From NCBI RefSeq assembly GCF_008365405.1, contig NZ_QOKV01000009.1:62001-126000 (forward strand): 64,000 nt of DNA, given 5' to 3'. The notes below the pieces were generated by a model. It ran no database searches and had not been told where the DNA came from. It saw only the letters and a program-made list of their open reading frames with translations. Numbering within the stretch: the first letter of the stretch is position 1; every line of letters begins with the position of its first letter. Shown one piece after another: positions 17,601 through 24,604 of the stretch. The position numbers were made by a program, and so were the translations under genes. Source of the stretch: Azospirillum brasilense (GTDB lineage Bacteria; Pseudomonadota; Alphaproteobacteria; Azospirillales; Azospirillaceae).

Positions 17601-18583
17601 TGCGCGGCAACCTCTGCTTTCCGCGCGGCGATCTGGACGGCTGCCTGCGCGAGCATCGGGCGGCGCTCGACTGGGCGCGGCAGGCCCGAGCGGTGGACCC
17701 CCGGGCGGCGGAGCTGGAGATCGCCGCGCTGGGCGGGCTGGGCGACGCTCATTACGCCCATGGCCGCATGGTGACCGCGCGCGAGCATTTCGAGCGCTGC
17801 GTCGCACTCGCCCGCGAGCATGATCTGCCGCGTGTCGAGGTGTCGAATCTCTACATGGTTGCGATCACGCGCCTCTATCTCAACGACCCGCGCGGCGCGG
17901 TGGAGGATGCCCGCGCCGGCGCCCGTGCGGCCCACGACATCGGCCATCGCCGGGCCGAAATGCTGTCGCATCTCGTCGCTTACGAGATCCTGTTCGAATT
18001 GGGTGATGCGGCCTCCGGTCGCGACCATCTCGCCCGCGCCCGGTCACTGACGCAACAACTCGGTGCGCTGCGCTTCGAAGCGGAGCATCTGGCGTTCGAG
18101 GCGAAGCTGGAACGCCTGGCCGGCCGTCGTTCCGACGCCTGCGCCCTGCTGCACCGGGCGCTTGACCTCGCCCGCGAAACCGGGCTCGGCTATATGGGGC
18201 CGTCGATCCTGTCGGAATTGGCCCTGTGCTGCGACGATCCGGCCGCCCGGCGCGCGCGGCTTGACGAGGGGGAAGCGTTGCTGGCCTGCGGAAGCGTCGG
18301 GCACAACCATTTGCAGTTCTACCGGGACGCCATCGACACGGCGCTGGATCTGCACGACTGGCCCTTGGCGGAGCGCTACGCCCAAGCCTTGGAAAACTAC
18401 GCGGCCGCCGAGCCGTTGCCCTGGTGCACGCTGTTCGCTGCGCGCGGCCAGGCGCTGGCCCGCTGGGGCCGGGGACTGCACGACGAGGCGACCCGGCGCA
18501 GCCTCATCGACGCGCTGGAGGAGTGCCGCCGGGTCGGCTTCGTCCACCCGATCCAGCGCGTGCAGGACGCGCTGACCGCCTGA
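14672..18583 (+). CDS. BTAD/SARP-like regulator with cyclase-like, AAA ATPase and TPR regions
   Basis: 1303 residues. Residues 1-100 form a SARP-type winged helix (SLLGGFELRTVAGSSVVLTT) and 105-250 a BTAD helical domain (LYRGDLFDGV, LELDPLQEPAH-like). Residues about 295-450 resemble a class III cyclase domain, 475-780 an AAA ATPase (Walker A GDPGIGKSR, Walker B LLLVVEDVHWAD), and the rest TPR-like repeats. In the cyclase-like part the first metal Asp is absent (CIGLTG), although GGD is kept, so it is probably a non-catalytic sensor. The start is ATG 14672 after GTGGAG. It converges on the TPR gene, whose promoter carries 11-bp-period direct repeats of the sort SARP proteins bind. Confidence 0.85.
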   Translation: MDAWRLSLLGGFELRTVAGSSVVLTTRKAMALLVHLALRPDHAQSRDKLAALFWEDSPGIQARSSLRQVIAALRRLPAEGGPPLLLAEGDMVALASGCVETDVAAFEQAVAKGMATGSVEAQDLALELYRGDLFDGVALRAPTFDDWLMAERQRLRELALSTMTRRLDAALEAGTTEAGVRTALRILALDPLQEPAHRALMQLYARQGRHAAALKQYQTCRSLLERELGVLPEPGTERVFREVLDRRRARDGSAPAAPSALDTSPSAMSPSGNEEPGTPTVLPEPLPPEPPPAASGPAVKPELRYAAILCIGLTGVEEAGASLDPEDAHTLSTGLFDRIDRIARDYGGQTVRHGGDTALAAFGIRRAFGDDPWRAARAALDIQTELGRAAKGMGVRAGVACGLVVVDGARGGTVTGKAMHDATRLAARAASGETLLCDGMRGALGDRVDVEPVSDGEEAITWRLRGLHGGVGPARHPFIGRQAELRQFRAALDGCRESGSGMTIHLRGDPGIGKSRLVGEFQRIAAEAGFRSAVGVVIEVGVGRGQDALRALVRSLAGPPADIDRLFDDRLSDGGLLPADARLHLYPIVDRPLPPNLQAVYEALDHPTRDRGRRKAFAALVRARSTAQPLLLVVEDVHWADAQTLSYLAMLAAEVAECRAMLVISTRVQGDPLGAEWRAAIGGAPVLTLDLAPLRRDEAVTLASTYANAGARRVLRCVERAEGNPLFLDQLLRSQSDGEDVPGTIHGIVLARTDALAPLDRQALQAASILGPQFTLDALRHLIEKPDFSVAALLGQALIRPDGESFLFAHALVQEAVYGALLRSRRRDLHRRAAAWYAARDPVRHAEHLDRADDSTAVAAYARAAELCAADFRFERAVGLAERGLALAGTRAERFALAYLRAELLDALGEAPAAVEAFAAARDLANDDAERCRALLGLAAGKRVTEDLDGAMAALADAEAVAVRAGLTGERARVHHLRGNLCFPRGDLDGCLREHRAALDWARQARAVDPRAAELEIAALGGLGDAHYAHGRMVTAREHFERCVALAREHDLPRVEVSNLYMVAITRLYLNDPRGAVEDARAGARAAHDIGHRRAEMLSHLVAYEILFELGDAASGRDHLARARSLTQQLGALRFEAEHLAFEAKLERLAGRRSDACALLHRALDLARETGLGYMGPSILSELALCCDDPAARRARLDEGEALLACGSVGHNHLQFYRDAIDTALDLHDWPLAERYAQALENYAAAEPLPWCTLFAARGQALARWGRGLHDEATRRSLIDALEECRRVGFVHPIQRVQDALTA

Positions 18584-18588
18584 TGCGC

Positions 18589-20304
18589 CTACAGCCGGTT
18601 CAGCGCCAGTTGGCTGCGATCGCCAGCCCATGAGCGGGCGAGGCGCTCGGCGGTCTGCTCGGCTTCGGCGGTGCGGCCTTGCGCCCTCAGCGCCTCGGTC
18701 AGACCATAGAGCGCCCAGCCGTTGTGCGGGGTCTTCGTCAGGCTGGCGCGGAAGGCGCGTTCCGCCTCCTCCGCCTGCCCGGTCTGAAGCAGGACGGCAC
18801 CCAGAGACTGCCGCACCGGATAATACCAGTAGGGCGGCTCCATGTAGGACAGCGTGTCCTCGATGGTTGCGGCCTCGCGGAATTCCTTGAGGGCGGTTTC
18901 CAGGTCACCGCGCGCCTGCGCAGTGCGTGCCAGCACCACATGGCGGGACAGCGTGGCGATGCGGTCCGCCGGAATGCCGGCCGCGTCCAGGCCAGTGAAA
19001 TCGGTGGTGCGGACGATGGCGTCGATGGCTTCCGTCTCGCGCGCCGCCTCGGCGCCGTTGCCCGCCGCCGCCTGGGCCACCCCGCGGGCGTAGTGCCACA
19101 GGGCCTTGACGTAGGGAAGCTCGTCGCCGGGATCGGGCAGCGCAAGGACGACGGCCGGCGCGCTGTACTGGGCGTGCGCGAAATAGGGCGCGGCCTTGAT
19201 CGGCTGGACCCACGGGATCGTCCGCGCCGCCTCCTCAGTGACGGTCCTGGCAAGCTTGTCGGCGGAGGCGACCACGGTCGGTCCGTCGCCGGCCATCTGC
19301 GCCGACACCATCAGGAAATGAATGTTGTGGGGATAATAGGCGCCGGGATAGAGGCCGGCGGCCTTCACCCTCGCCAAGTAGGCTTCGTCCGCGGCCACCG
19401 CGCCGCGGTTGGCCTCCAGCGAGTCCTTGTAGCGGCCGACCCGGTAGTAGATGTGCGAGGGCATGTGCACGATGTGCCCCGCCGCCGGCATCAGCCGGCC
19501 GAGGCGGTCGGCGTGGGGCTCCGCCCGCTCGGGCCGGTCGGACGCTTCGACCATGTGGATGTAGTAGTGGATCGCACCGGGATGCTTCGGATCGGACGCC
19601 AGCACCCGTTCCAGCCTCGCGACGATGTCCGCCGTGCGCCCCTTCGGTGTGCGGCCGGCGTCCGCCCAGTAATCCCAGGGCGTCAAATTCATCATCGCCT
19701 CGGCCGTCAGGACGGCGATCTGCGCATCCTCGGGAAACCGCCTTGCGACCTCGGCCATCGCGTCGGCGTAGGCCGCGTCGAGCGCCTTGCGATCGGCCGG
19801 CGCACCCTCCGCGTAGCGGCGGGCGAGGGCGTCGATCAGAGCACGCTCCCGGTCCGTGGCGTGGGCGGCGTGGGCCTGCGCCTGCCGCAGGGCCTCCAGG
19901 GCCGGCGCGTTGGCATCCGGCTCCATCGGCCAGTTGATGTTGGGGCCGAGCACCAGCGCCTCGCCCCAGAAACACATGGCGCAGGCGGGATCGAGACTCT
20001 GCGCCTTGCGGAAGGCGCGTCTCGCCTCCCCATGATTGAAGGCGTAGGACAGGCGGAGCCCCTGGTCGAAAAAGGCCTGGGCCTGCGGGCTGGCGGTGGT
20101 GACGGACCATGAGAGCGTCCCGAGACCGTCGAGCAGGTCCACCGAAGCGTCCAGCGGGCCGGTCGCTCCGGTCCCCATCTCGGTAAAGGGCTTCACTTCC
20201 GTTTTGAGCGGGCGGTGCATCGAATGGTCTTGTGCGCTCGCCGGACACGCCATGGCGAGCACGGCGACGGCGAGGAACGTGGAAGGGTACGGAATGCGGG
20301 CCAC
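18589..20304 (-). CDS. Secreted TPR-repeat protein
   Basis: 571 residues with a Sec signal peptide (residues 1-25, cleavage likely after ACPASAQ) and many tetratricopeptide-like helices (FDQGLRLSYAFNHGEARRAF, AERAFRASLTKTPHNGWALY). A CAMCFWGEAL motif and His-rich IHMVEASD and HMPSHIYYR segments are seen in periplasmic proteins of this uncharacterised family. The start is GTG after GGGAGA. It faces the large BTAD regulator tail to tail, 5 bases apart, and is divergent from a methyltransferase gene. The precise role is unknown. Confidence 0.8.
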   Translation of the reverse strand: MARIPYPSTFLAVAVLAMACPASAQDHSMHRPLKTEVKPFTEMGTGATGPLDASVDLLDGLGTLSWSVTTASPQAQAFFDQGLRLSYAFNHGEARRAFRKAQSLDPACAMCFWGEALVLGPNINWPMEPDANAPALEALRQAQAHAAHATDRERALIDALARRYAEGAPADRKALDAAYADAMAEVARRFPEDAQIAVLTAEAMMNLTPWDYWADAGRTPKGRTADIVARLERVLASDPKHPGAIHYYIHMVEASDRPERAEPHADRLGRLMPAAGHIVHMPSHIYYRVGRYKDSLEANRGAVAADEAYLARVKAAGLYPGAYYPHNIHFLMVSAQMAGDGPTVVASADKLARTVTEEAARTIPWVQPIKAAPYFAHAQYSAPAVVLALPDPGDELPYVKALWHYARGVAQAAAGNGAEAARETEAIDAIVRTTDFTGLDAAGIPADRIATLSRHVVLARTAQARGDLETALKEFREAATIEDTLSYMEPPYWYYPVRQSLGAVLLQTGQAEEAERAFRASLTKTPHNGWALYGLTEALRAQGRTAEAEQTAERLARSWAGDRSQLALNRL

Positions 20305-20384
20305 GGCGTGTTCTCCCTGCTGTTCCGGCGGGAACGATAGGCCCCAACGCTAGCCTCCGGCTTGTCAGCCGCCCGTCATGCGGA

Positions 20385-20403
20385 GCGTGAAAGCGGCGTG
20401 AAA
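20385..20403 (-). promoter_or_regulatory. Tandem 11-bp-period direct repeat, TPR-gene promoter
   Basis: The minus strand reads TTTCACGC-CGC-TTTCACGC, two identical 8-mers 11 bases apart. It lies 81-99 bases before the TPR start codon. Such direct repeats with one-helical-turn spacing are the recognition pattern of SARP/OmpR-type winged-helix activators; a BTAD regulator is encoded next door. Confidence 0.7.
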
Positions 20404-20462
20404 ACCGCCGGGGCAAGGGGAAAAGACGAAATCGGGCCATGGCGTGAGGGTCCGCTGTGCGA

Positions 20463-20481
20463 ATTCACGCACGATTCACGC
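20463..20481 (+). promoter_or_regulatory. Tandem 11-bp-period direct repeat, methyltransferase promoter
   Basis: Plus strand ATTCACGC-ACG-ATTCACGC lies 79-97 bases before the methyltransferase start codon. The layout is the same as in the opposite promoter: same half-site, same spacing, same orientation relative to its gene. An extra single half-site (GCGTGAGG) lies between them at 20442-20449. Confidence 0.7.
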
Positions 20482-20559
20482 GCCTGATGACGGGCGGCAG
20501 ACGGGCGAGGGGGCATGGTGCGGCCACGACATTCCCCGCATCCGGAAAGGAACGCCCCG

Positions 20560-21681
20560 ATGACCGCCATGACCTCCGCCATGACCTCTCATGACAGCAC
20601 CGCCACCGTGACCGACAGCTTCGACCAGGGCCGGGCCGACGCCTTCGCGGAACGGCTGATTGGCGTGCTGAACGGCGGCGCCATGGCGCTGATGACCTCG
20701 ATCGGCCATCGCACCGGCCTGTTCGACCGGATGGCGCTGCTGCCGCCGTCCACCAGCGGAGAGATCGCGCAAGCCGCCGGACTCAATGAGCGCTATGTTC
20801 GCGAATGGCTGGGCGCCATGGTGACGGGCGGCTTCGTCGCCCTCGACCCCGACACCGGCCGCTACGCCCTGCCCATGGAGCATGCGGCCTCGCTGACGCG
20901 GTCCAGCCCGTTGGGCAACGTTGCGGTCTATGCGCAGTACATCCCTCTGCTCGGCTCGGTCGAGGACCGCATCGTGGAGTGCTTCCACAAGGGTGGCGGG
21001 GTGCCGTACGAGGCCTTCGCCCGCTTCCATGAGGTGATGGCCGAGGACAGCGGGCAGACCGTGCTGGGGGCGCTGATCGACCAGATTTTGCCCCTGGCTC
21101 CGGAGATCGTGGGGCGGCTGGAATCCGGCATCGACGTGCTGGACGTCGGCTGCGGCAGCGGCCGGGCGCTGAACCTGCTGGCCCGGACATTCCCGAACAG
21201 CCGCTTCACCGGATACGACCTGTCGGTGGAAGCCATCCGGCGCGGGCGCACGGAGTCCATTCAGCACGGGACGGGCAACATCCGCTTCGCCCAGGCCGAT
21301 CTGACGCATCTGGACGAGGTGGCGCGCTACGACCTGATCACCGCCTTCGACGCCATCCACGACCAGAAGGAGCCGGGAACCGTGTTGAGCGCCATCGCCC
21401 GTGCGTTGCGGCCCGGCGGCACCTTCCTGATGCAGGACATCCACGCCTCGTGCCACCACCACAACAACATCGACCATCCCATCGGACCGCTGCTCTACAC
21501 CGTGTCCTGCATGCATTGCATGACCGTGTCACTGGCCCAGGACGGTGCTGGGTTCGGGGCGATGTGGGGGCGGGAAACGGCCGTCGCGATGCTGCGCGAA
21601 CGCGGTTTCACGGACGTCACGGTGCAACAGCTGCCGCATGATCTGCAGAACGATTATTACGTCTGCCGGCGCGAGCCCTGA
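20560..21681 (+). CDS. SAM-dependent methyltransferase with winged-helix N-terminus
   Basis: 373 residues. The N-terminal part (about 25-115) resembles the winged helix of Rv2258c-type methyltransferases (LMTSIGHRTGLFDRMA, YVREWLGAMVTGGFV). A class I SAM-binding domain follows with motif I DVLDVGCGSGRALN near 205 and LITAFDAIHD as the acidic loop. A HASCHHHNNIDH stretch and CMHC add unusual His/Cys content. The substrate is unknown. The start is ATG 20560 after AAAGGA; an upstream ATG has no ribosome-binding site. It is divergent from the TPR protein, with a shared repeat motif in the promoters. Confidence 0.85.
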   Translation: MTAMTSAMTSHDSTATVTDSFDQGRADAFAERLIGVLNGGAMALMTSIGHRTGLFDRMALLPPSTSGEIAQAAGLNERYVREWLGAMVTGGFVALDPDTGRYALPMEHAASLTRSSPLGNVAVYAQYIPLLGSVEDRIVECFHKGGGVPYEAFARFHEVMAEDSGQTVLGALIDQILPLAPEIVGRLESGIDVLDVGCGSGRALNLLARTFPNSRFTGYDLSVEAIRRGRTESIQHGTGNIRFAQADLTHLDEVARYDLITAFDAIHDQKEPGTVLSAIARALRPGGTFLMQDIHASCHHHNNIDHPIGPLLYTVSCMHCMTVSLAQDGAGFGAMWGRETAVAMLRERGFTDVTVQQLPHDLQNDYYVCRREP

Positions 21682-21727
21682 TTGGCCGGCAAGCCGGGCC
21701 AGCAACTATTCAGAACAGGAGACAACC

Positions 21728-21958
21728 ATGTCGTCCACATCCATTCATGCGGTGCTGCGCGCTGATCGCAACACCGTTGGGTTTGCCGCGTGGCGTTGCG
21801 TGGCTGACGTTCTTCTCGTGCGCCTTGGGGAAGGGCACCGGATGCGCCGGACAATGGCCTCTCTCCAGGAGATCGATGACTGGACTCTGAAGGACATCGG
21901 CGTCAATCGGTGCGAAATCACGTGCTTGGCCCAGCAGGGGCTCGGTGGGCGACGATAA
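21728..21958 (+). CDS. DUF1127 small protein
   Basis: 76 residues; the C-terminal half (SLQEIDDWTLKDIGVNRCEI) is the DUF1127 (YjiS-like) motif, preceded by basic residues. Small DUF1127 proteins in alphaproteobacteria have been linked to RNA binding and to phosphate or stress responses, but most are uncharacterised. The start ATG follows AGGAGA by five bases. It lies 46 bases after the methyltransferase gene in the same direction and may be co-transcribed. Confidence 0.85.
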   Translation: MSSTSIHAVLRADRNTVGFAAWRCVADVLLVRLGEGHRMRRTMASLQEIDDWTLKDIGVNRCEITCLAQQGLGGRR

Positions 21959-21976
21959 GTGGAAGGCAATCCGCGC

Positions 21977-22056
21977 GGAGACCGTCGCAAACCTGGGGGG
22001 AGGATGATACGGCGCGTCCGGCAGGCAGCGAACCGGGTGTGCGATGAAGTGGCGGG
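21977..22056 (+). mobile_element. ISKra4-like left end, truncated by IS6
   Basis: Begins GGAGACCGTCGCAAACCTGG and repeats the end at 14493-14571 (opposite strand) almost base for base. It includes the transposase start ATGAAGTGGCGGG, and is cut there by the terminal repeat of the IS6 element at 22057. Eighty bases remain. Confidence 0.7.
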
Positions 22057-22862
22057 GGCGTTGTCACGGGAACGGTGGCAGCGCGCCAGTCGCGGCATTA
22101 TCTTGCTCGGATGCTGCCGCTCTCGTATGCCCGCCATCAGTTCCCGCCCCCGTTCATCCGGCACGCGATCTGGCTCAATCTCCGGTTCACGCTGAGTTAC
22201 CGGGATGTCGAGGAGCTGTTGGCCGAACGCGGCGTGGAGGTGTCCTACGAGACCGTCCGCCGCTGGGTTCTGAAGTTTGGGCCGGCCATCGCTTGCAACC
22301 TGCGGCGGCTGCGTCCCAAGCCCAGCCCACGCTGGCACCTGGATGAAATGGCCGTACGGATCGACGGCCAGCTGATGCATCTGTGGCGGGCCGTCGATGA
22401 TGAGGGTGAAGTTCTGGAGTTGCTCATCCAGCGCCGCCGGGACAAAGCCGCGGCTGGTAAGTTGATGCGCAAGCCGCTCAGAAAGCAGGGATTTGTGCCC
22501 ACGCAGGTGACGACCGACCAGTTGCGCTCCTACGGAGCCGCTTTTCGGGAGTTGGGCTTGAGCGCCCGTCATGAGCAAGGCCGGCGCAAGAACAATCGCG
22601 CCGAAGTCTCGCATCAGCCAGTCCGGCGACGAGAGCGCAAGATACAGCGCTTCAATTCACCGGGCTCCGCCCAGCGTTTCGCCTCCCTGCACGCCGCCGT
22701 CTACAACACCTTCTTCCTCCAGCGCCATCTGATCTCCCGCCGCACTCTGCGCTCCTTTCGGGCGCAGGCCATCGCCGACTGGCAGGCCACAACCGCCGCA
22801 GTGTGAGCAAAGCTGCGAATTCGGGGGGGTCTACACGCCGGCTCGGTTCCCGTGACAATGCC
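22057..22862 (+). mobile_element. Complete IS6-family insertion sequence (copy 2)
   Basis: 806 bp bounded by 19-bp inverted repeats, GGCGTTGTCACGGGAACGG on the left and GGCATTGTCACGGGAACCG on the right (two mismatches), with one transposase gene inside. The size is standard for IS6. The flanks show no 8-bp target duplication (left GTGGCGGG, right TCTTCCTG) and belong to two unrelated broken genes, so recombination or deletion followed transposition. Confidence 0.85.
22111..22806 (+). CDS. IS6-family transposase
   Basis: 231 residues starting MLPLSYARHQFPPPF, with helix-turn-helix VSYETVRRWVLKFGP and a D-D-E set in WHLDEMAVRI, VTTDQLRSYG and KNNRAEVSHQ. The frame is intact and ends normally before the right repeat, so it could be active. 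Its closest relative in this window is the truncated copy at 4718. Confidence 0.88.
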   Translation: MLPLSYARHQFPPPFIRHAIWLNLRFTLSYRDVEELLAERGVEVSYETVRRWVLKFGPAIACNLRRLRPKPSPRWHLDEMAVRIDGQLMHLWRAVDDEGEVLELLIQRRRDKAAAGKLMRKPLRKQGFVPTQVTTDQLRSYGAAFRELGLSARHEQGRRKNNRAEVSHQPVRRRERKIQRFNSPGSAQRFASLHAAVYNTFFLQRHLISRRTLRSFRAQAIADWQATTAAV

Positions 22863-23185
22863 TCTTCCTGTCTTCAGGCAGGTGCTGGCGGGCCAAGGCG
22901 GTGATCTCGGCGGCCAACGCCAGGGAGGCGTCAGGCTGGTGGTCGTTGGCGAAAGCATCGAAGACGATCACCGGCACCTTGCGCTGACGCAACAGGCCGG
23001 CCCACTGTCTGGCGAAGGGTGATTTGCCGCTTCCCCAAGGACCGTCGAGCGCGATCACCAGCGGTTCATCGATGCGCTGCACGAGATTGGCAAAGTTCTC
23101 ACCGAAGGGCTGAAGGCCAAAAAAGATCGCTTTTGGCGAATCCGTCGAGGTCGGCGATGTCAAGGGGCTTGGGCGTAAAACGCAT
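22863..23185 (-). pseudogene. KAP-family P-loop NTPase, frameshifted and truncated
   Basis: From ATG 23185 (after GAGGAAG) the minus strand encodes MRFTPKPLDIADLDGFAKSD then a run of six T where five would keep the frame. The next frame continues FGLQPFGENFANLVQRID and ALDGPWGSGKSPF, the KAP-NTPase Walker A with Pro in place of the usual Thr after GKS. The gene then stops at the IS6 right end at 22862. KAP NTPases are membrane-associated ATPases, some in phage-defence settings. Only the first ~105 residues remain. Confidence 0.75.
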
Positions 23186-23250
23186 GAAGCTGTCTTCCTC
23201 GCGTGGCGCTGCTTTTTGGGGCCGGCGGCTTCTGGAAAGGCGGAAGGGTG

Positions 23251-23667
23251 TCAGCTGTTGCTCCAGGGGTTGAGCAACGGAACACCCATTGGCTCGAAAT
23301 CACGCACGTTGCGGGTCACCACAGTCAAGCGATGAACGAGCGCGGTGGCCGCGATCAGGCTGTCGCCCTGTGGCCGTGGGTCAGGAACGTGGAGCGCCGC
23401 GCAGCGCTGCGCCACCTCTGCATCCACTGGCAGTATGCGGCCTCTAAAGGCCGGCATTACCTGGGTGTCGATCCAACTGCGCAGCACCGCCCCTTGCGCG
23501 GCGTCCCTGCGGCCGACCTGGCCGGCACCCAGCTCGATCTCGAACAGGGTGATGGCCGAGATCAACAGGTCGGCCGGCGGCACGCCGCCCGCCCAGGCGA
23601 GAAGGCCAGGGTTGGCCCGCGCCGGCCGCCGCAGCTCGGAAATGGCGTTGGTGTTGAGCAGGAACAT
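23251..23667 (-). CDS. VapC-like PIN-domain toxin, first catalytic Asp replaced
   Basis: 138 residues of the PIN-domain fold typical of VapC ribonuclease toxins: FLLNTNAISELRR, ISAITLFEIELG, then GDSLIAATALVHRLTVVTRN. The family needs an Asp in the first motif (LLDTN); here the codon is AAC, giving Asn. The other acidic residues (Glu in FEIELG, Asp in GDSLIA, Asp in VRDF) are present. This may abolish nuclease activity. It is coupled to the antitoxin gene by a TGATG overlap. Confidence 0.85.
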   Translation of the reverse strand: MFLLNTNAISELRRPARANPGLLAWAGGVPPADLLISAITLFEIELGAGQVGRRDAAQGAVLRSWIDTQVMPAFRGRILPVDAEVAQRCAALHVPDPRPQGDSLIAATALVHRLTVVTRNVRDFEPMGVPLLNPWSNS

Positions 23668-23924
23668 CAGTCCAGCACCGCCGGCCGGGCGATGTCGCCG
23701 ATGCGTGGCGGCTCGAAGTCGAAATCGGCCCCGGCGTCGTCCTGGCGCAGCATCTCGACGATGGAGCCACCCTGTTCACCCGACAAGCGCTGATAGGTGT
23801 CGTAGCGCAGAAGTACGAAGGCCGGTTCGCCGCGATCCGTGACGATCACCGGGCCATCCTCGGCTGCTCGCTTCGCTTCGCTTGGGTTTTGATTGAACTC
23901 TCTGCTGGACATCATTCGGCCCAT
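23667..23924 (-). CDS. Phd/YefM-type antitoxin
   Basis: About 85 residues, MGRMMSSREFNQNPSEAKRA followed by DGPVIVTDRGEPAFVLL. This is the Phd/YefM DNA-binding N-terminus; the acidic tail (QDDAGADFDFEPP) would bind the toxin. ATG 23924 is chosen because it gives the usual family length; an ATG at 23948 is also in frame. The stop overlaps the toxin start. A perfect TAGTA-CAA-TACTA palindrome just upstream is the likely autoregulatory operator. Confidence 0.85.
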   Translation of the reverse strand: MGRMMSSREFNQNPSEAKRAAEDGPVIVTDRGEPAFVLLRYDTYQRLSGEQGGSIVEMLRQDDAGADFDFEPPRIGDIARPAVLD

Positions 23925-23950
23925 GCCATGCACCCCATCCACTACCATGA

Positions 23951-23963
23951 TAGTACAATACTA
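23951..23963. promoter_or_regulatory. Probable antitoxin operator palindrome
   Basis: TAGTA-CAA-TACTA, a perfect 5-bp inverted repeat in an AT-rich patch immediately upstream of the Phd-like antitoxin gene. Antitoxins of this family repress their own operon by binding such short palindromes. Confidence 0.55.
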
Positions 23964-24029
23964 CATTAAGACGACTCGCGCTACACGAAATGTAGGCACA
24001 AGCCTACAAGGCGGCATTGTCTGGATCAG

Positions 24030-24571
24030 CTGGACGTGCGGCAAGCGGTAGGTGGCGCCGGGCGGGCGCCACGGCGGGGCGACAAGTGGCACCTCGACGA
24101 GGTTGTCCTGACCATCGGCGGCCGCAACCATTACCTCTGGCGGGCGGTCGATCAGGATGGCTCCGTTCTCGACGTGCTGGTTCAGAGCCGGCGCGACACC
24201 AAGGCGGCCAAACGCTTGCTGCGCAAGCTGCTGAAAACACAGGGCCGGGCGCTGCGCGTGCTGGTGACCGACAAGCTGAAGTCCTACGCCGCCGCCAAGC
24301 GGGAACTGGGGATGGGCGGGGAGCACCGCCAGCATAAGGGGCTGAACAACCGGGCGGAGAACTCCCATCACCCCACCCGGCGGCGCGAACGGCAGCGAAA
24401 GCGATTCAAAGACCCTGCCCAGGTCCAGCGTTTCCTGTCCATCCACGATCCGATTGCCAAACCTCTTCCAACTCCGCCGCAACCACCGCCCCGCCGCCGA
24501 CTATCGGAAGGCTCGCACCCAGGCATTCCAGATCTGGGCCGCAGTCGCCGGCGCGCAGCTGGCAGCGTAAC
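24030..24571 (+). pseudogene. IS6-family transposase fragment, truncated and frameshifted
   Basis: Encodes the second two-thirds of an IS6 transposase of a third type: RRGDKWHLDEVVLTIGGRN, LVTDKLKSYAAAKRELG, then NNRAENSHHPTRRRE, so the DDE residues are present. The N-terminal helix-turn-helix is missing. Near 24460 an extra A (AAACCTC for AACCTC) shifts the frame; the proper end (NLFQLRRNH, DYRKARTQAFQIWAA) continues in the next frame to a stop at about 24571. Confidence 0.8.
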
Positions 24572-24604
24572 TCCGTCTCCCTTTGCGACTTCGCGACCTG
24601 CAAC

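Noticed and set aside
22049..22870. Target-site duplication around the complete IS6 element
   Set aside because: The 8 bases on each side (GTGGCGGG and TCTTCCTG) do not match; the flanks come from two different broken genes.
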